Origin: Pseudomonas iridis
GTDB taxonomy: Bacteria > Pseudomonadota > Gammaproteobacteria > Pseudomonadales > Pseudomonadaceae
Length of the DNA: 64,000 bases
NCBI RefSeq assembly: GCF_017980685.1
Contig: NZ_JACXXO010000009.1
Coordinates: forward strand, 1-64,000
Reading direction: 5' to 3'
Both the position numbers and the translations under genes were made by a program. Position 1 is the first letter of the stretch. Every line of letters begins with the position of its first letter. This document shows positions 8,352-17,883 of the stretch, piece after piece. Under the pieces are notes generated by a model. That model searched no databases. It worked only from the letters and a program-made list of their open reading frames with translations, and was not told where the DNA came from.

Positions 8352-8903
8352 TCAAACCACCAACTCCCCCGCCACTTTCGCCCGTAACGCCTTGCCGCCC
8401 AATTGCTCGACCAGCGTCAGTGCAAACTCCAGCGCGGCGCCGGAGCCTTGGGCGGTGATGCAGTTGCCGTCGACGACAACGGGTTGATCAACAAACGTGC
8501 AACCCGACAATTGATGGCTGGCGGTCGGCAGGCAGGTCATGCGTCGCTGGCGCAAGACACCGAAGGCTTGCAGGGCGACAGCCGGGGCTTCGGCGATGGC
8601 GGCGAACAGGCGTCCGGCACTGGCCTGATCCTTGAGCAATTGTTGCAGCGGTTGATGCGCCGCCAGGTGTTGTGAACCGACGGCACCGCCGGGCAGGACG
8701 ATCAGGTCGAAGGTCTGCGCCAGCACATCAACCAACATGCCGTCAGCGGTGAGGCGCGTGCCACGGGCGCAGGTCAGCATGCGGCGGCCCTCGATGCTGG
8801 CCGCCATCACTTCGATGCCGGCGCGGCGCAGTACGTCGATCAGGGTCACGCTGTGCAAATCATCGATGCCCTCGGCGAGGGTAATCAGGGCTCTAAAGGT
8901 CAT
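8352..8903 (-). CDS. DJ-1/YajL-family protein lacking the nucleophilic Cys
   Basis: A 183-residue single-domain DJ-1/PfpI-fold protein. The fold elements are clear: start MTFRALITLAEGIDDLHSVT with the conserved Glu near residue 12, then the FDLIVLPGGAVGSQHL strand-loop and the C-terminal segment SGAALEFALTLVEQLGG. The nucleophile-elbow position, which reads A-I-C-A-x-P in YajL and DJ-1, reads AAIAEAPAVAL here, so the cysteine is replaced by alanine; the underlying codons confirm this. Family annotations such as glyoxalase III or protein deglycase need that Cys, so they should not be transferred. Start ATG 8903 is chosen by family alignment. Confidence 0.85.
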   Translation of the reverse strand: MTFRALITLAEGIDDLHSVTLIDVLRRAGIEVMAASIEGRRMLTCARGTRLTADGMLVDVLAQTFDLIVLPGGAVGSQHLAAHQPLQQLLKDQASAGRLFAAIAEAPAVALQAFGVLRQRRMTCLPTASHQLSGCTFVDQPVVVDGNCITAQGSGAALEFALTLVEQLGGKALRAKVAGELVV

Positions 8904-8969
8904 GGGCGCTTTCCGCTGGGTGATCTTCAAAGCGTAGTCAGCTTCGCCCGGATCGCGCAGCAACAGCCG

Positions 8970-9419
8970 TTACTTGATGTAAAGCTGCGTCGACATTGTG
9001 TTGCGCGGAGCGTTGATCGAGGTGTTGCTGAAGGTGAACGAGCCTTCCTGCTTGCCCGCCAGATCGAAGGTATAAAGAGAGCCGACGGTTTTGCTGCCGG
9101 GCGTGCATTCAGTCAGATTGCCGGTATCAAAGGCACAGACCGGGGCCCGAGTGCCGTTCACTTCGAAACCGTCCAGCGCAGCCTGCGGCTGGTTCTGGCC
9201 ATAACCCACTTCCAGCACGTAGACCTTGATGCTCGCGCCGCTGTGATTGCACTGGGTTTGCGCCTGACCATCGGCAATGTCTTCAAGGCCGCAGGCCGAG
9301 GACTGCACCTTGATGACTTTGACTTGCGACAAGGGCGGCGCCGAAGCGGCCCACACTGCCGACGTCCCGACCATCAGGCCTGCGATCAATCCAAAAGCTT
9401 TAAACCGACACTTGTTCAT
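8970..9419 (-). CDS. Secreted DUF4879 protein
   Basis: A 149-residue protein with a clear signal peptide: a basic N-terminus (MNKCRFKAF), a hydrophobic core, and a likely cleavage after SAVWA. The mature part starts near SAPPLSQVKVIKVQSSACGL, the conserved N-terminal block of DUF4879 (YolA-like) proteins. Four Cys remain in the mature region, compatible with two disulfides in the periplasm or outside the cell. No function is known. ATG 9419 has a strong GGGGGAAG ribosome site; about 60 upstream codons in the same frame are discarded. Confidence 0.75.
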   Translation of the reverse strand: MNKCRFKAFGLIAGLMVGTSAVWAASAPPLSQVKVIKVQSSACGLEDIADGQAQTQCNHSGASIKVYVLEVGYGQNQPQAALDGFEVNGTRAPVCAFDTGNLTECTPGSKTVGSLYTFDLAGKQEGSFTFSNTSINAPRNTMSTQLYIK

Positions 9420-9640
9420 GCTTCCCCCATCACCAAAAATCTGCGCGCAGTATGGCGCAGTTGACCACAGCGCAAAACTTCGCCGACGATCGACACCAAC
9501 ATCCGCCATATTCCTCACGCTGCTGGTATGATGCGCGGCTTTTTCCGGCCCACCACAATTTCCCAGGCGCTTGCGACGGTCTGTGCTTTGCTGTTGAGGT
9601 CGATACATTCACGGCGCCACGCGCGCCACGGGGAGCGGAC

Positions 9641-10936
9641 ATGCTGGAAAGGCTGTTTCAACTCAAGGCACACAACACCAACGTGCGGACCGAGATTCTG
9701 GCGGGCATCACGACTTTCCTGGCCATGGCCTACATTCTGTTCGTCAACCCGAGCATTCTCGGCGAGACCGGTATGGACAAGGGCGCGCTGTTCGTCGCCA
9801 CCTGTCTGGCAGCCGCCATCGGCTCGGCGGTGATGGGTCTGATCGCCAACTACCCGATCGCCCTCGCACCGGGCATGGGTCTGAACGCCTTCTTCACCTA
9901 CACCGTCGTGCTGCACATGGGCCACACCTGGCAAGTGGCGCTGGGTGCAGTGTTCATTTCCGCAGTGCTGTTCTTCCTGTTGTCGATCTTCCGCATTCGC
10001 GAATGGATCATCAACAGCATCCCGCTGCCCCTGCGTTCGGCAATTGCTGCCGGTATCGGCCTGTTCCTGGCGCTGATTGCCCTGCACAACGCCGGCATCG
10101 TGGTCAGCAACCCGGCGACCATGGTGGGCCTCGGTGACCTGAAACAACCTGCACCCATCCTCGCCACCCTCGGCTTCGCCCTGATCGTCGCCCTCGAAGC
10201 GCTGAAAGTGCGCGGTGCCGTGCTGATCGGCATTCTGGCGGTGACTCTCACCTCGATCGCCATGGGCTTCACCCCGTTCGGCGGCATTACCTCGATGCCG
10301 CCTTCGCTGGCGCCGACCTTTCTGCAACTGGACATCAAAGGCGCGCTGGACATCGGTCTGGTCAGCGTGATCTTCGCCTTCCTGTTCGTCGACCTGTTCG
10401 ACAACTCCGGCACCCTGATCGGCGTTGCCAAGCGCGCCGGCCTGATGGGCAAGGACGGCCACATGCCGAAAATGGGTCGCGCACTGATCGCCGACAGCAC
10501 CGCGGCCATGGCCGGTTCGCTGCTGGGCACCTCGACCACCACCAGTTACATCGAATCCGCTGCAGGCGTAAGTGCTGGTGGCCGTACCGGTCTGACGGCC
10601 ATCGTCGTGGCGATTCTGTTCCTGCTGGCGTTGTTCTTCTCGCCACTGGCGTCCAGCGTTCCGGCTTTCGCCACTGCACCGGCGCTGCTGTTCGTCGCCG
10701 TGTTGATGACTTCGGGCCTGGCGGAAATAGACTGGGATGACATCACCGTCGCCGCGCCGGTCGTCGTGACTGCGCTGGCCATGCCATTCACTTACTCGAT
10801 CGCCAACGGCATCGCGTTTGGCTTCATCTCCTGGACCGCGATCAAACTGCTGTCGGGCCGCGCTCGTGAGCTGAACCCGGCGCTGGTGATTCTGTCGATT
10901 CTGTTCGTGATCAAGTTGGGTTGGTTCAACGCATGA
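9641..10936 (+). CDS. NCS2-family purine permease (AzgA/GhxP-like)
   Basis: Inner-membrane purine:proton symporter of 431 residues. Strong matches to the AzgA-like branch include [20 protein letters not shown] near the N-terminus, the [12 protein letters not shown] substrate-region motif, and [20 protein letters not shown]. The likely substrates are adenine, guanine or hypoxanthine, and the sequence alone does not decide which. ATG 9641 is chosen because the conserved N-terminus starts there; the 63 codons upstream are not family-like. Its stop codon overlaps the trmA start by 4 bp (ATGA), so the two are probably translationally coupled. Confidence 0.9.
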   Translation: MLERLFQLKAHNTNVRTEILAGITTFLAMAYILFVNPSILGETGMDKGALFVATCLAAAIGSAVMGLIANYPIALAPGMGLNAFFTYTVVLHMGHTWQVALGAVFISAVLFFLLSIFRIREWIINSIPLPLRSAIAAGIGLFLALIALHNAGIVVSNPATMVGLGDLKQPAPILATLGFALIVALEALKVRGAVLIGILAVTLTSIAMGFTPFGGITSMPPSLAPTFLQLDIKGALDIGLVSVIFAFLFVDLFDNSGTLIGVAKRAGLMGKDGHMPKMGRALIADSTAAMAGSLLGTSTTTSYIESAAGVSAGGRTGLTAIVVAILFLLALFFSPLASSVPAFATAPALLFVAVLMTSGLAEIDWDDITVAAPVVVTALAMPFTYSIANGIAFGFISWTAIKLLSGRARELNPALVILSILFVIKLGWFNA

Positions 10937-12012
10937 CTTTCGATTCCAAAGCTTACGCCGAACAACTGGAAGCCAAGGTCACGCGTCTGCGTGATCTGCT
11001 GGCGCCGTTCGATGCGCCCGAACCGACCGTGTTCGACTCGCCGCTCGCGAACTTCCGCCTGCGCGCTGAATTCCGCCTGTGGCGCGAGGGCGGTGAGCGG
11101 CATTACGCGATGTTCTCCCAGGATGACAAGCGCACGCCGATCCTCATCGAAGAGTTCCCGATTGCCAGCCTGCGCATCAACCAGTTGATGCCGCAATTGA
11201 AGGCGGCGTGGCAGGCGAGCTCGGCGTTGAGTCACAAGCTGTTTCAGGTGGAGTTCCTGACCACGCTGGCCGGCGACGCGATGATCACCCTGTGCTACCA
11301 CCGTCCGCTGGACGAGCATTGGCACGCGGCGGCAACCCGGTTGTCGGCGGACCTGGGCGTCAGCATCATCGGTCGCTCCAAGGGCAAACGCGAAGTCCTC
11401 GGCCAGGATTATGTGGTCGAGCAACTTGAAGTCGGCGGCCGCACCTTCAGCTACCGCCAGCCGGAAGGCGCGTTCACCCAGCCTAACGGCACGGTGAACC
11501 AGAAGATGTTGAACTGGGCATACGAAGCGCTGGGCGATCGCCCTGACGATCTGCTCGAGCTGTATTGCGGCAACGGCAACTTCACCCTGCCCCTGGCAAC
11601 CCGCGTGCGTAAAGTACTGGCAACCGAAATCAGCAAGACGTCGGTGAATGCGGCGTTGAGCAACCTAAGCGAAAACGCTGTGGATAACGTCACACTGGTG
11701 CGCTTGTCCGCCGAAGAGCTGACCGAAGCGCTCAACGAAGTGCGTCCGTTCCGTCGCCTGCAGGGTATCGACCTGAAAAGCTACGAGTTCGGTAGCGTAT
11801 TCGTCGATCCACCGCGCGCCGGCATGGACCCGGACACCTGTGAACTGACCCGGCGTTTCGACAACATCCTTTATATCTCCTGCAACCCGGAAACCCTGGC
11901 GGCCAACATCGCCCAGTTGCACGACACGCACCGTATTACCCAGTGCGCGTTGTTCGACCAGTTCCCGTGGACGCATCACATGGAATCGGGTGTGCTGCTG
12001 ACCCGGCGCTGA
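10933..12012 (+). CDS. trmA: tRNA (uridine(54)-C5)-methyltransferase TrmA
   Basis: Makes ribothymidine-54 in the T-loop of tRNAs using SAM. The 359-residue length is normal. Visible motifs are the SAM-binding [13 protein letters not shown], the [10 protein letters not shown] motif with its catalytic-site Asp, and the nucleophilic Cys in [14 protein letters not shown]. The ATG at 10933 overlaps the permease stop (ATGA); an in-frame GTG four codons earlier is less likely. A hairpin terminator follows 20 bp after the stop. Confidence 0.96.
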   Translation: MTFDSKAYAEQLEAKVTRLRDLLAPFDAPEPTVFDSPLANFRLRAEFRLWREGGERHYAMFSQDDKRTPILIEEFPIASLRINQLMPQLKAAWQASSALSHKLFQVEFLTTLAGDAMITLCYHRPLDEHWHAAATRLSADLGVSIIGRSKGKREVLGQDYVVEQLEVGGRTFSYRQPEGAFTQPNGTVNQKMLNWAYEALGDRPDDLLELYCGNGNFTLPLATRVRKVLATEISKTSVNAALSNLSENAVDNVTLVRLSAEELTEALNEVRPFRRLQGIDLKSYEFGSVFVDPPRAGMDPDTCELTRRFDNILYISCNPETLAANIAQLHDTHRITQCALFDQFPWTHHMESGVLLTRR

Positions 12013-12032
12013 TTGCAGATGCTGGATACAGG

Positions 12033-12058
12033 AAAGCCGTCGTGATGACGGCTTTTTT
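12033..12058 (+). terminator. Intrinsic terminator of trmA
   Basis: A 9-bp stem AAAGCCGTC / GACGGCTTT with a five-base loop and a run of six T. Just downstream (12065-12078) there is a short partial REP-like string, GCGATCTTTTGATC. Confidence 0.9.
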
Positions 12059-12132
12059 GTGGGTGCGATCTTTTGATCTGTGCGATCACCGAACAAAAAA
12101 CCCAAAGCACCCAAGCGTTCAATTGACCCATG

Positions 12133-12147
12133 TAACCATCTAGTACA
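12133..12147 (-). promoter_or_regulatory. Candidate operator upstream of aroQ
   Basis: Read on the minus strand this is TGTACTAGATGGTTA. The same motif with identical spacing, TGTACTACCCGGTTA, occurs at 16363-16377 in the quiC/MFS divergent promoter; 12 of 15 bases are identical. It lies about 63-77 bp before the aroQ ATG. The TetR-type regulator of the same cluster is the obvious candidate to bind it; this is inference. Confidence 0.4.
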
Positions 12148-12209
12148 TTTTAGCTCCACAGGCCGAAACCCTCGGCCAAAGCCAAAAACAATAAGTGGAG
12201 TTTCCTCTC

Positions 12210-12659
12210 ATGCCCCCTATCGTTCTGGTGCTCAACGGCCCGAACCTGAATCTGCTCGGCACTCGTGAGCCAGCAACTTACGGCCACGAAACCCTCGCTG
12301 ACATCTCTGCCCTGTGCGGTCGTGCCGGTGAAGAGTTCGGCCTGACCGTGGAGTTTCGCCAGACCAATCACGAAGGCGAACTGCTCGACTGGATTCACGC
12401 CGCCCGTGGCCGTTGCGCCGGGATCGTGATCAATCCGGCAGCCTGGACGCACACCTCCGTGGCGATTCGTGATGCATTGGTGGCCAGCGAACTGCCGGTG
12501 ATCGAAGTGCACCTGTCCAATGTCCACGCACGCGAGGCATTCCGGCACCACTCCTTCGTTTCTGCCATCGCCACGGCAGTGATGTGCGGGTTTGGCAGCC
12601 ACGGCTATCGTCTGGCCCTGGAACATTTCAGCCGGCGGCTGAAGGGATGCGCGGCATGA
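12210..12659 (+). CDS. aroQ: Type II 3-dehydroquinate dehydratase
   Basis: Interconverts 3-dehydroquinate and 3-dehydroshikimate. A 149-residue type II enzyme with the signature [15 protein letters not shown] including the active-site Arg, the catalytic Tyr shortly after (PATYG), the [10 protein letters not shown] loop, and the [17 protein letters not shown] segment with its His. Pseudomonads usually carry another aroQ for biosynthesis next to accBC. This copy sits with an aroE paralogue, quiC and a transporter, so a catabolic role (quinate to protocatechuate) is likely. An in-frame GTG at 12195 is rejected in favour of the conserved ATG start. Its stop overlaps the next gene by 4 bp. Confidence 0.93.
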   Translation: MPPIVLVLNGPNLNLLGTREPATYGHETLADISALCGRAGEEFGLTVEFRQTNHEGELLDWIHAARGRCAGIVINPAAWTHTSVAIRDALVASELPVIEVHLSNVHAREAFRHHSFVSAIATAVMCGFGSHGYRLALEHFSRRLKGCAA

Positions 12660-13510
12660 TTCGCAAAAACGTAATACTGGCCGGGCTGATCGGGGCCGGC
12701 ATTCAGGCCTCGCGCACACCTGCGCTGCATGAACACGAAGGCGACGCACAGGGCCTGCGTTATCTGTACCGGTTGATCGACCTCGACCAACTGCACATGG
12801 ATAGCAGCGCCCTGCCCGACTTGCTACTGGCCGCCGAACGGATGAACTACACCGGATTGAACATCACCTTTCCGTGCAAGCAAGCAATCATCCCGCTGCT
12901 CGACGAACTGTCTGACGAAGCGCGCGGCATCGGCGCGGTGAATACCGTGGTACTGAAGGATGGCAAACGTGTCGGCCACAACACCGATTGCCTCGGGTTT
13001 GCCGAAGGTTTTCGCCGTGGCTTGAAGGACGCTGCACGCGAGCGGGTGGTCCAGATGGGTGCCGGTGGCGCTGGCGCGGCAGTGGCCCACGCGCTGTTGA
13101 GCGAAGGTGTACGGCACTTGAGTATTTTCGACGTAGACAGTGAACGCGCCGAGCACCTGGCGAACAACCTCAACCAGCACTTCGGCGGGGGCCGAGCAGC
13201 GGCCGGGCATGAGCTGTCGAGCACCCTGAACCAGGCCGACGGTCTGGTGAATACCACGCCAATGGGTATGGCCAAATTGCCGGGCATGCCGGTGCCTGTG
13301 GAGCTGTTGCGCAAGGAATTGTGGGTGGCGGAAATCGTCTATTTCCCGCTGGAAACCGAATTGTTGCGTAACGCCCGCGCACTGGGTTGCCGGACGCTCG
13401 ATGGCGGCAACATGGCGGTGTTTCAAGCGGTGAAGGCGTTTGAGTTGTTCAGCGGCGTGGTGCCGGATGCGCAGCGGATGCTGGCGCATTTTCAAAGTAT
13501 GGACATTTAA
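12656..13510 (+). CDS. Quinate/shikimate dehydrogenase (AroE paralogue, NAD-type)
   Basis: A 284-residue shikimate dehydrogenase-fold enzyme: substrate domain about 1-110 ([23 protein letters not shown] with the catalytic Lys; NTDCLGF with the catalytic Asp) and Rossmann domain with [14 protein letters not shown]. After the second strand the cofactor region reads IFDVDSERA. Biosynthetic NADP-dependent AroE has an Asn-Arg-Thr motif there; an Asp at this place suggests NAD. With aroQ, quiC and a transporter nearby it probably oxidises quinate and/or shikimate in catabolism. ATG 12656 overlaps the aroQ stop (ATGA), indicating coupling. Confidence 0.85.
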   Translation: MIRKNVILAGLIGAGIQASRTPALHEHEGDAQGLRYLYRLIDLDQLHMDSSALPDLLLAAERMNYTGLNITFPCKQAIIPLLDELSDEARGIGAVNTVVLKDGKRVGHNTDCLGFAEGFRRGLKDAARERVVQMGAGGAGAAVAHALLSEGVRHLSIFDVDSERAEHLANNLNQHFGGGRAAAGHELSSTLNQADGLVNTTPMGMAKLPGMPVPVELLRKELWVAEIVYFPLETELLRNARALGCRTLDGGNMAVFQAVKAFELFSGVVPDAQRMLAHFQSMDI

Positions 13511-13511
13511 A

Positions 13512-13585
13512 GATCAAAAGATCGCAGCCTTCAGCAGCTCCTGCAGGTTTTTTCCAGGAGCTGCCGAAGGCTGCGATCTTTTGAT
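13512..13585. repeat. REPIN (CTGTAGGAGCTGCC family)
   Basis: Two inverted REP units, GATCAAAAGATCGCAGCC and GGCTGCGATCTTTTGAT, around a short centre. It lies between convergent genes, where it may also slow transcription. Confidence 0.8.
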
Positions 13586-13588
13586 GTG

Positions 13589-14266
13589 TCAGGCTTGCAG
13601 ATAGCGCAACACCGAATCGCAAATCATCTCGCGATGACGCTGCTTGATGCTTTCGTCCGGCAGATCAATCTGAAAAATCTCACTGAACGTGTGGCGGTTC
13701 GACACGCGATAGAAGCAGAACGAACTGATCAACAAATGCACATCCAGCGCATCGAGCCCGGCGCGGAATACACCCTCCTCGGCACCCCGGCGCAGAATCT
13801 CGCCCAGTGAATCGAGAATAGTGTTGTTCATCGCCTTGATCGCGTCGGATCGCTTCACGAACTCCGCGTTGTGGATATTTTCGATGCACACGATGCGCAC
13901 GAAATCGACGTTGCGGTCGTGATGATCGAAGGTGAACTCGACCAGCCGCCGAATCGCCACCACGGGCGGCAACTCAGCCAGGTGCAGGCGGTTTTCGGTG
14001 TTGCGGATATCGCCGTAAAGTTTCTCCAGCACCTCGACGTACAACTGCTCCTTGCTGCCGAAGTAGTAATAGATCATGCGTTTGGAGGTGTGGATGCGCT
14101 CGGCAATCGCGTCGACGCGGGCACCGGACAATCCCTGCTGGACAAACTCGACGATCGCCTCCTGCAAGATGTTCTCGCGAGTCTTTTCCGGGTTGTTCTT
14201 GCGACTTTTGCGCGGCTCTGCCACGGACTCGACGGGGGCTGCGGAAAGTTCTGAATTTATTGTCAT
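13589..14266 (-). CDS. TetR/AcrR-family regulator of the quinate/shikimate cluster
   Basis: A 225-residue regulator. A basic, disordered N-terminus (about 1-30) precedes a TetR helix-turn-helix (about 30-75: TRENILQEAIVEFVQQGLSG, then IHTSKRMIYYYFGSKEQLY). The C-terminal ligand domain is not recognisable by eye. It lies between the aroQ-aroE pair and quiC, reading the same way as quiC with 102 bp between them. Control of this pathway is inferred from position and from the 15-bp motif shared by the two flanking promoter regions. Confidence 0.85.
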   Translation of the reverse strand: MTINSELSAAPVESVAEPRKSRKNNPEKTRENILQEAIVEFVQQGLSGARVDAIAERIHTSKRMIYYYFGSKEQLYVEVLEKLYGDIRNTENRLHLAELPPVVAIRRLVEFTFDHHDRNVDFVRIVCIENIHNAEFVKRSDAIKAMNNTILDSLGEILRRGAEEGVFRAGLDALDVHLLISSFCFYRVSNRHTFSEIFQIDLPDESIKQRHREMICDSVLRYLQA

Positions 14267-14368
14267 TGCGGGCTCACGGCCATCACTGCACAGGCTGGCG
14301 ATTATGGGCCGAGCCGCACAGTGAAGGAAGCCGCGCGACCCGTGTTTAATCCCGCGTTTACGAATTAC

Positions 14369-16270
14369 CTACAACTTCGCATGACGCACCGCGCCACTGC
14401 GTGATTTGGCCATCGCGGCCAAACGCACCGCAACGTTCGCCGCGCCATACCCGGCATAGCCATTTTTGCGCTGGATGATCTCGAAGAAGAAGCGTCCTTC
14501 AAACGGCTCGGTGTAGACGTGAAACAGCTCGCCACCCTGCGCGTCGCGGTCATACAGCACGTTGTAATACGCCAGCTCACTGAGGAATTCGTCGTCGAAA
14601 TCAAAACGCGCGGCGAGATCGTCGTAGTAGTTGAGCGGAATATCCAGCAGCGGCACGCCCGCCTCTTTGGCTCGACTGACTTCGGCGAAGATGTCATCAC
14701 AATCGAAGGCGATGTGATGCACACCGGAGCCGCGGTAGCTCGACAGTGCACGGGAGATCGCCGTGTTGCGGTTCTCGGAAATGTTCAACGGCAAACGGAT
14801 CGAGCTATCGCGACTGCGCAGCGCACGGCTCTTCACCAGACCATACGGGTCGGGCAGGACCACTTCGTCGTCGGCCTCGAAATCCAGCAGGCTTTTATAA
14901 AACAGCACCCAACTGTCGAGGCTGTCCGCCGGCAATGCCATGGCCATGTGATCGATGCGCTTGAGGCCGCCACGTCCCGGTGCGTCGGGCAGCAGATTGA
15001 AGTCGGTGCCGTAGACATCCGCCTGTTCATCCACCAGATAAATCAGGCTGCCGTCCGGCGCGCGTACCGCCGCCAATTCCAGCTCGTTCGGCTCGACCAA
15101 CCCGCGATAGGGCTGACCTTTATAGGCAACGGCACGGGCCAGCGCGCTGGCGCTGTCCTTGACTCGCACGGCGGTGGCGCACAGCGATGGGCCGTGGGCC
15201 TCGAAGAAACTGTGGGCAAACGAGTACGGTTCAGAATTGAGGATCAGGTTGATATCACCTTGGCGCAGCAGGCTCACGCTCTTTGAGCGGTGCTGCCCAG
15301 CCTTGACGAAACCGAGTCGTTCCAGCCAGTTCGATAGCTTGGCGCCGAGGCTTTCATCGACGGCGAACTCAAGAAACTCGACGCCGTTGTACTCGCTGGC
15401 CTTGGGCGTTTCGAAGAGAATTTCGCGATTGGCAACGGGGGTCGCGTCCTGCTCCAGGCGCAGCCGAGTTTTCTCCTCCAGGTACAACAAGGAACGCAAA
15501 CCGTCGGCCGCGTTAGCCCGTGGCGGCGCGGCACGAAAGCCATCGTTGAAGATTTCCAGCGACAGCGGCCCGGTGTAACCGCTCTGGATGATCGGCGCGA
15601 GGAAGCCCGGCAGATCGAATTCGCCCTGCCCCGGAAAACAGCGGAAATGTCGGCTCCACTCCAGCACATCCATTGCCAGGATCGGTGCGTCAGCCATTTG
15701 CACGAAAAAGATCTTGTCGCCGGGAATGTCGGCGATGGCAGACGGATCGCCTTTCAACGACAAGGTATGGAAGCTGTCGAGCAACACGCCAAGGCTTGGG
15801 TGATCGGCCTGACGCACGATGTCCCAGACCTGTTGATAAGTGTTTACGTGTCGACCCCACGCCAGCGCTTCATAACCGATGCGTAAACCGCGTGCCCCGG
15901 CGCGCTCCGCCAGAAGCCACAGGTCATCTATCAGAATTTGCTGATCGCCAACGCTGTCGGCCGAGGCGTTACTGCACACCAGCACCAGATCGGTACCCAA
16001 TTCCTGCATCAGATCGAACTTGCGCTCCGCCCGCTCCAGATTGCGCGCCAGCCGATCGCGGCGGCAGCCTTCGAAATCACGGAACGGCTGGAACAGGGTG
16101 ATGGCGATGCCGAGATCGGCGCACATCTGTTTAATTTCCCGCGGACTGCCGTCGTAGTACAGGAGATCGTTTTCGAAGATTTCCACCCCGTCGAACCCGG
16201 CGGCGGCGATAGCTTCGAGTTTTTCCGGCAGGGTGCCGCTCAAGGAAACCGTGGCAATGGAACGCTGCAT
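14369..16270 (-). CDS. quiC: 3-dehydroshikimate dehydratase QuiC, fused two-domain type
   Basis: Converts 3-dehydroshikimate to protocatechuate, the entry to the beta-ketoadipate pathway. The protein is 633 residues. The N-terminal half (about 1-290) is a sugar-phosphate-isomerase-like TIM barrel (MQRSIATVSLSGTLPEKLEA; GFDGVEIFENDL; LEIFNDGF with a metal-site Glu). The C-terminal half (about 300-620) resembles 4-hydroxyphenylpyruvate dioxygenase (IDHMAMALPADSLDSWVLFY; GVHHIAFDCDDIF; FFFEIIQRKNGYAGYG). This fusion is the known QuiC1 type of Pseudomonas. Divergent from a transporter gene; the region between them carries the candidate operator. Confidence 0.94.
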   Translation of the reverse strand: MQRSIATVSLSGTLPEKLEAIAAAGFDGVEIFENDLLYYDGSPREIKQMCADLGIAITLFQPFRDFEGCRRDRLARNLERAERKFDLMQELGTDLVLVCSNASADSVGDQQILIDDLWLLAERAGARGLRIGYEALAWGRHVNTYQQVWDIVRQADHPSLGVLLDSFHTLSLKGDPSAIADIPGDKIFFVQMADAPILAMDVLEWSRHFRCFPGQGEFDLPGFLAPIIQSGYTGPLSLEIFNDGFRAAPPRANAADGLRSLLYLEEKTRLRLEQDATPVANREILFETPKASEYNGVEFLEFAVDESLGAKLSNWLERLGFVKAGQHRSKSVSLLRQGDINLILNSEPYSFAHSFFEAHGPSLCATAVRVKDSASALARAVAYKGQPYRGLVEPNELELAAVRAPDGSLIYLVDEQADVYGTDFNLLPDAPGRGGLKRIDHMAMALPADSLDSWVLFYKSLLDFEADDEVVLPDPYGLVKSRALRSRDSSIRLPLNISENRNTAISRALSSYRGSGVHHIAFDCDDIFAEVSRAKEAGVPLLDIPLNYYDDLAARFDFDDEFLSELAYYNVLYDRDAQGGELFHVYTEPFEGRFFFEIIQRKNGYAGYGAANVAVRLAAMAKSRSGAVRHAKL

Positions 16271-16362
16271 GCTTCAACTCCCGGACTGCGCCGTTTGTGA
16301 CGGGTGATCATTTTTATCGTGGTGAAATTATTGGCTGCATCCCCTCGCGCAGCAATTTAAAG

Positions 16363-16377
16363 TGTACTACCCGGTTA
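16363..16377 (+). promoter_or_regulatory. Candidate operator between quiC and the MFS transporter
   Basis: TGTACTACCCGGTTA, containing the near-perfect dyad ACTACCC-GGTTAGT (16366-16379). It lies 93 bp upstream of the quiC start and about 160 bp upstream of the MFS start, and matches the site before aroQ. It is the best candidate binding site for the cluster's TetR regulator. Confidence 0.45.
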
Positions 16378-16539
16378 GTTTTGCGGGCGATTATCGAACA
16401 CAATGGCGGTTTGACGAATTGACGATTTTTCGTCCACTGCCCAACATCGACTGCACATTGAGTCCGGACATGAACCACCGGTCGCAGTGTTCGACAACAA
16501 AAGAACACCAAATAAAAAATCCAAAAACGGGTGGAACAC

Positions 16540-17877
16540 ATGATTCCTTCACAGACTTCCCGCATGGCCCCGGCCATGAGCACTGCCACCGGTGGCATCG
16601 GCGACAAGATCCGCGGCGCCATGGCGGTCGGCAAAACCCGTTGGGGCATGCTGGCGCTGGTGTTTTTCGCCACCACCCTGAACTACATCGACCGCGCCGC
16701 CCTCGGCGTGATGCAGCCGATCCTCGCCAAGGAAATGAGCTGGACGGCGATGGATTACGCCAATATCAACTTCTGGTTTCAGGTCGGCTACGCCATCGGT
16801 TTTGTCCTGCAAGGGCGGCTGATCGACCGGGTCGGCGTCAAGCGCGTGTTCTTCTGCGCCGTGCTGCTTTGGAGCCTGGCCACCGGCGCTCACGGCCTGG
16901 CCACTTCGGCGGTCGGCTTCATGGTCTGCCGGTTTATCCTTGGCCTGACGGAAGCGGCGAACTACCCGGCCTGCGTGAAAACCACGCGCCTGTGGTTTCC
17001 CGCCGGTGAACGTGCCGTCGCCACCGGCATCTTCAACGCCGGCACCAACGTCGGCGCCATGTTCACGCCGATGCTGTTGCCACTGGTCCTTCACGTATGG
17101 GGCTGGCAGGCGGCGTTTCTGTGCATGGCGGCACTGGGCGGGATCTGGCTGTTGTTCTGGGGTTTGAAGTACTTCAACCCGGAAGATCACCCGAGCGTCA
17201 AACAGTCCGAACTCGACTACATCCAGCAGGAAGTCGAACCGGAACAGGCTCGCGTGCCGTTCTCGAAAATCCTGCGCATGCGCGGCACTTGGGCCTTCGC
17301 CCTCGCCTACTCGCTGACCGCGCCGGTGTTCTGGTTCTACCTGTACTGGTTGCCGCCGTTTCTCAATCAGCAATACAACCTGGGCATCAACGTGACCCAG
17401 ATGGGTATCCCGTTGATCATCATCTACGTCACCGCCGACTTCGGCAGTGTCGGTGGCGGCATTCTGTCCTCGTTCCTGATCGGTCGCGGCATGAACGCGA
17501 TCAAGGCGCGGTTGCTGTCGATGTTGCTGTTCGCTTGCTGCATCATCGGGGTGGTCATGGCTGCCGGTTCCGCCAACTTGTGGGTCGCGGTGGCGGCAAT
17601 CTCGCTGGCCATCGGCGCGCATCAGGCCTGGACCGCGAACATCTGGAGCCTGGTGATGGACTACACGCCCAAGCACATGATGAGTACGGTGTTCGGTTTT
17701 GGCGGCATGTGCGCAGCGATCGGCGGGATGTTCATGACCCAGATCGTCGGCCACATCCTCACCGTCACCAACAACAACTACACCGTGTTGTTCACCCTGA
17801 TCCCGGCGATGTACTTCCTCGCGCTGACGTGGATGTACTTCATGGCGCCGCGCAAGATTCCAGCCGTCACCGAGTGA
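16540..17877 (+). CDS. MFS transporter, anion:cation symporter type (probable quinate/shikimate uptake)
   Basis: A 445-residue major facilitator with about 12 spans. The segment FFATTLNYIDRAALGVMQPI and the loop GRLIDRVGVKRVF are typical of the ACS subfamily, which takes up organic and aromatic acids and sugar acids. The FILGLTEAANYPACVKTTRL block is also a family hallmark. It is divergent from quiC, so uptake of quinate, shikimate or dehydroshikimate is a fair inference. ATG 16540 is preferred to the GTG at 16531. Confidence 0.85.
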   Translation: MIPSQTSRMAPAMSTATGGIGDKIRGAMAVGKTRWGMLALVFFATTLNYIDRAALGVMQPILAKEMSWTAMDYANINFWFQVGYAIGFVLQGRLIDRVGVKRVFFCAVLLWSLATGAHGLATSAVGFMVCRFILGLTEAANYPACVKTTRLWFPAGERAVATGIFNAGTNVGAMFTPMLLPLVLHVWGWQAAFLCMAALGGIWLLFWGLKYFNPEDHPSVKQSELDYIQQEVEPEQARVPFSKILRMRGTWAFALAYSLTAPVFWFYLYWLPPFLNQQYNLGINVTQMGIPLIIIYVTADFGSVGGGILSSFLIGRGMNAIKARLLSMLLFACCIIGVVMAAGSANLWVAVAAISLAIGAHQAWTANIWSLVMDYTPKHMMSTVFGFGGMCAAIGGMFMTQIVGHILTVTNNNYTVLFTLIPAMYFLALTWMYFMAPRKIPAVTE

Positions 17878-17883
17878 TCCACC

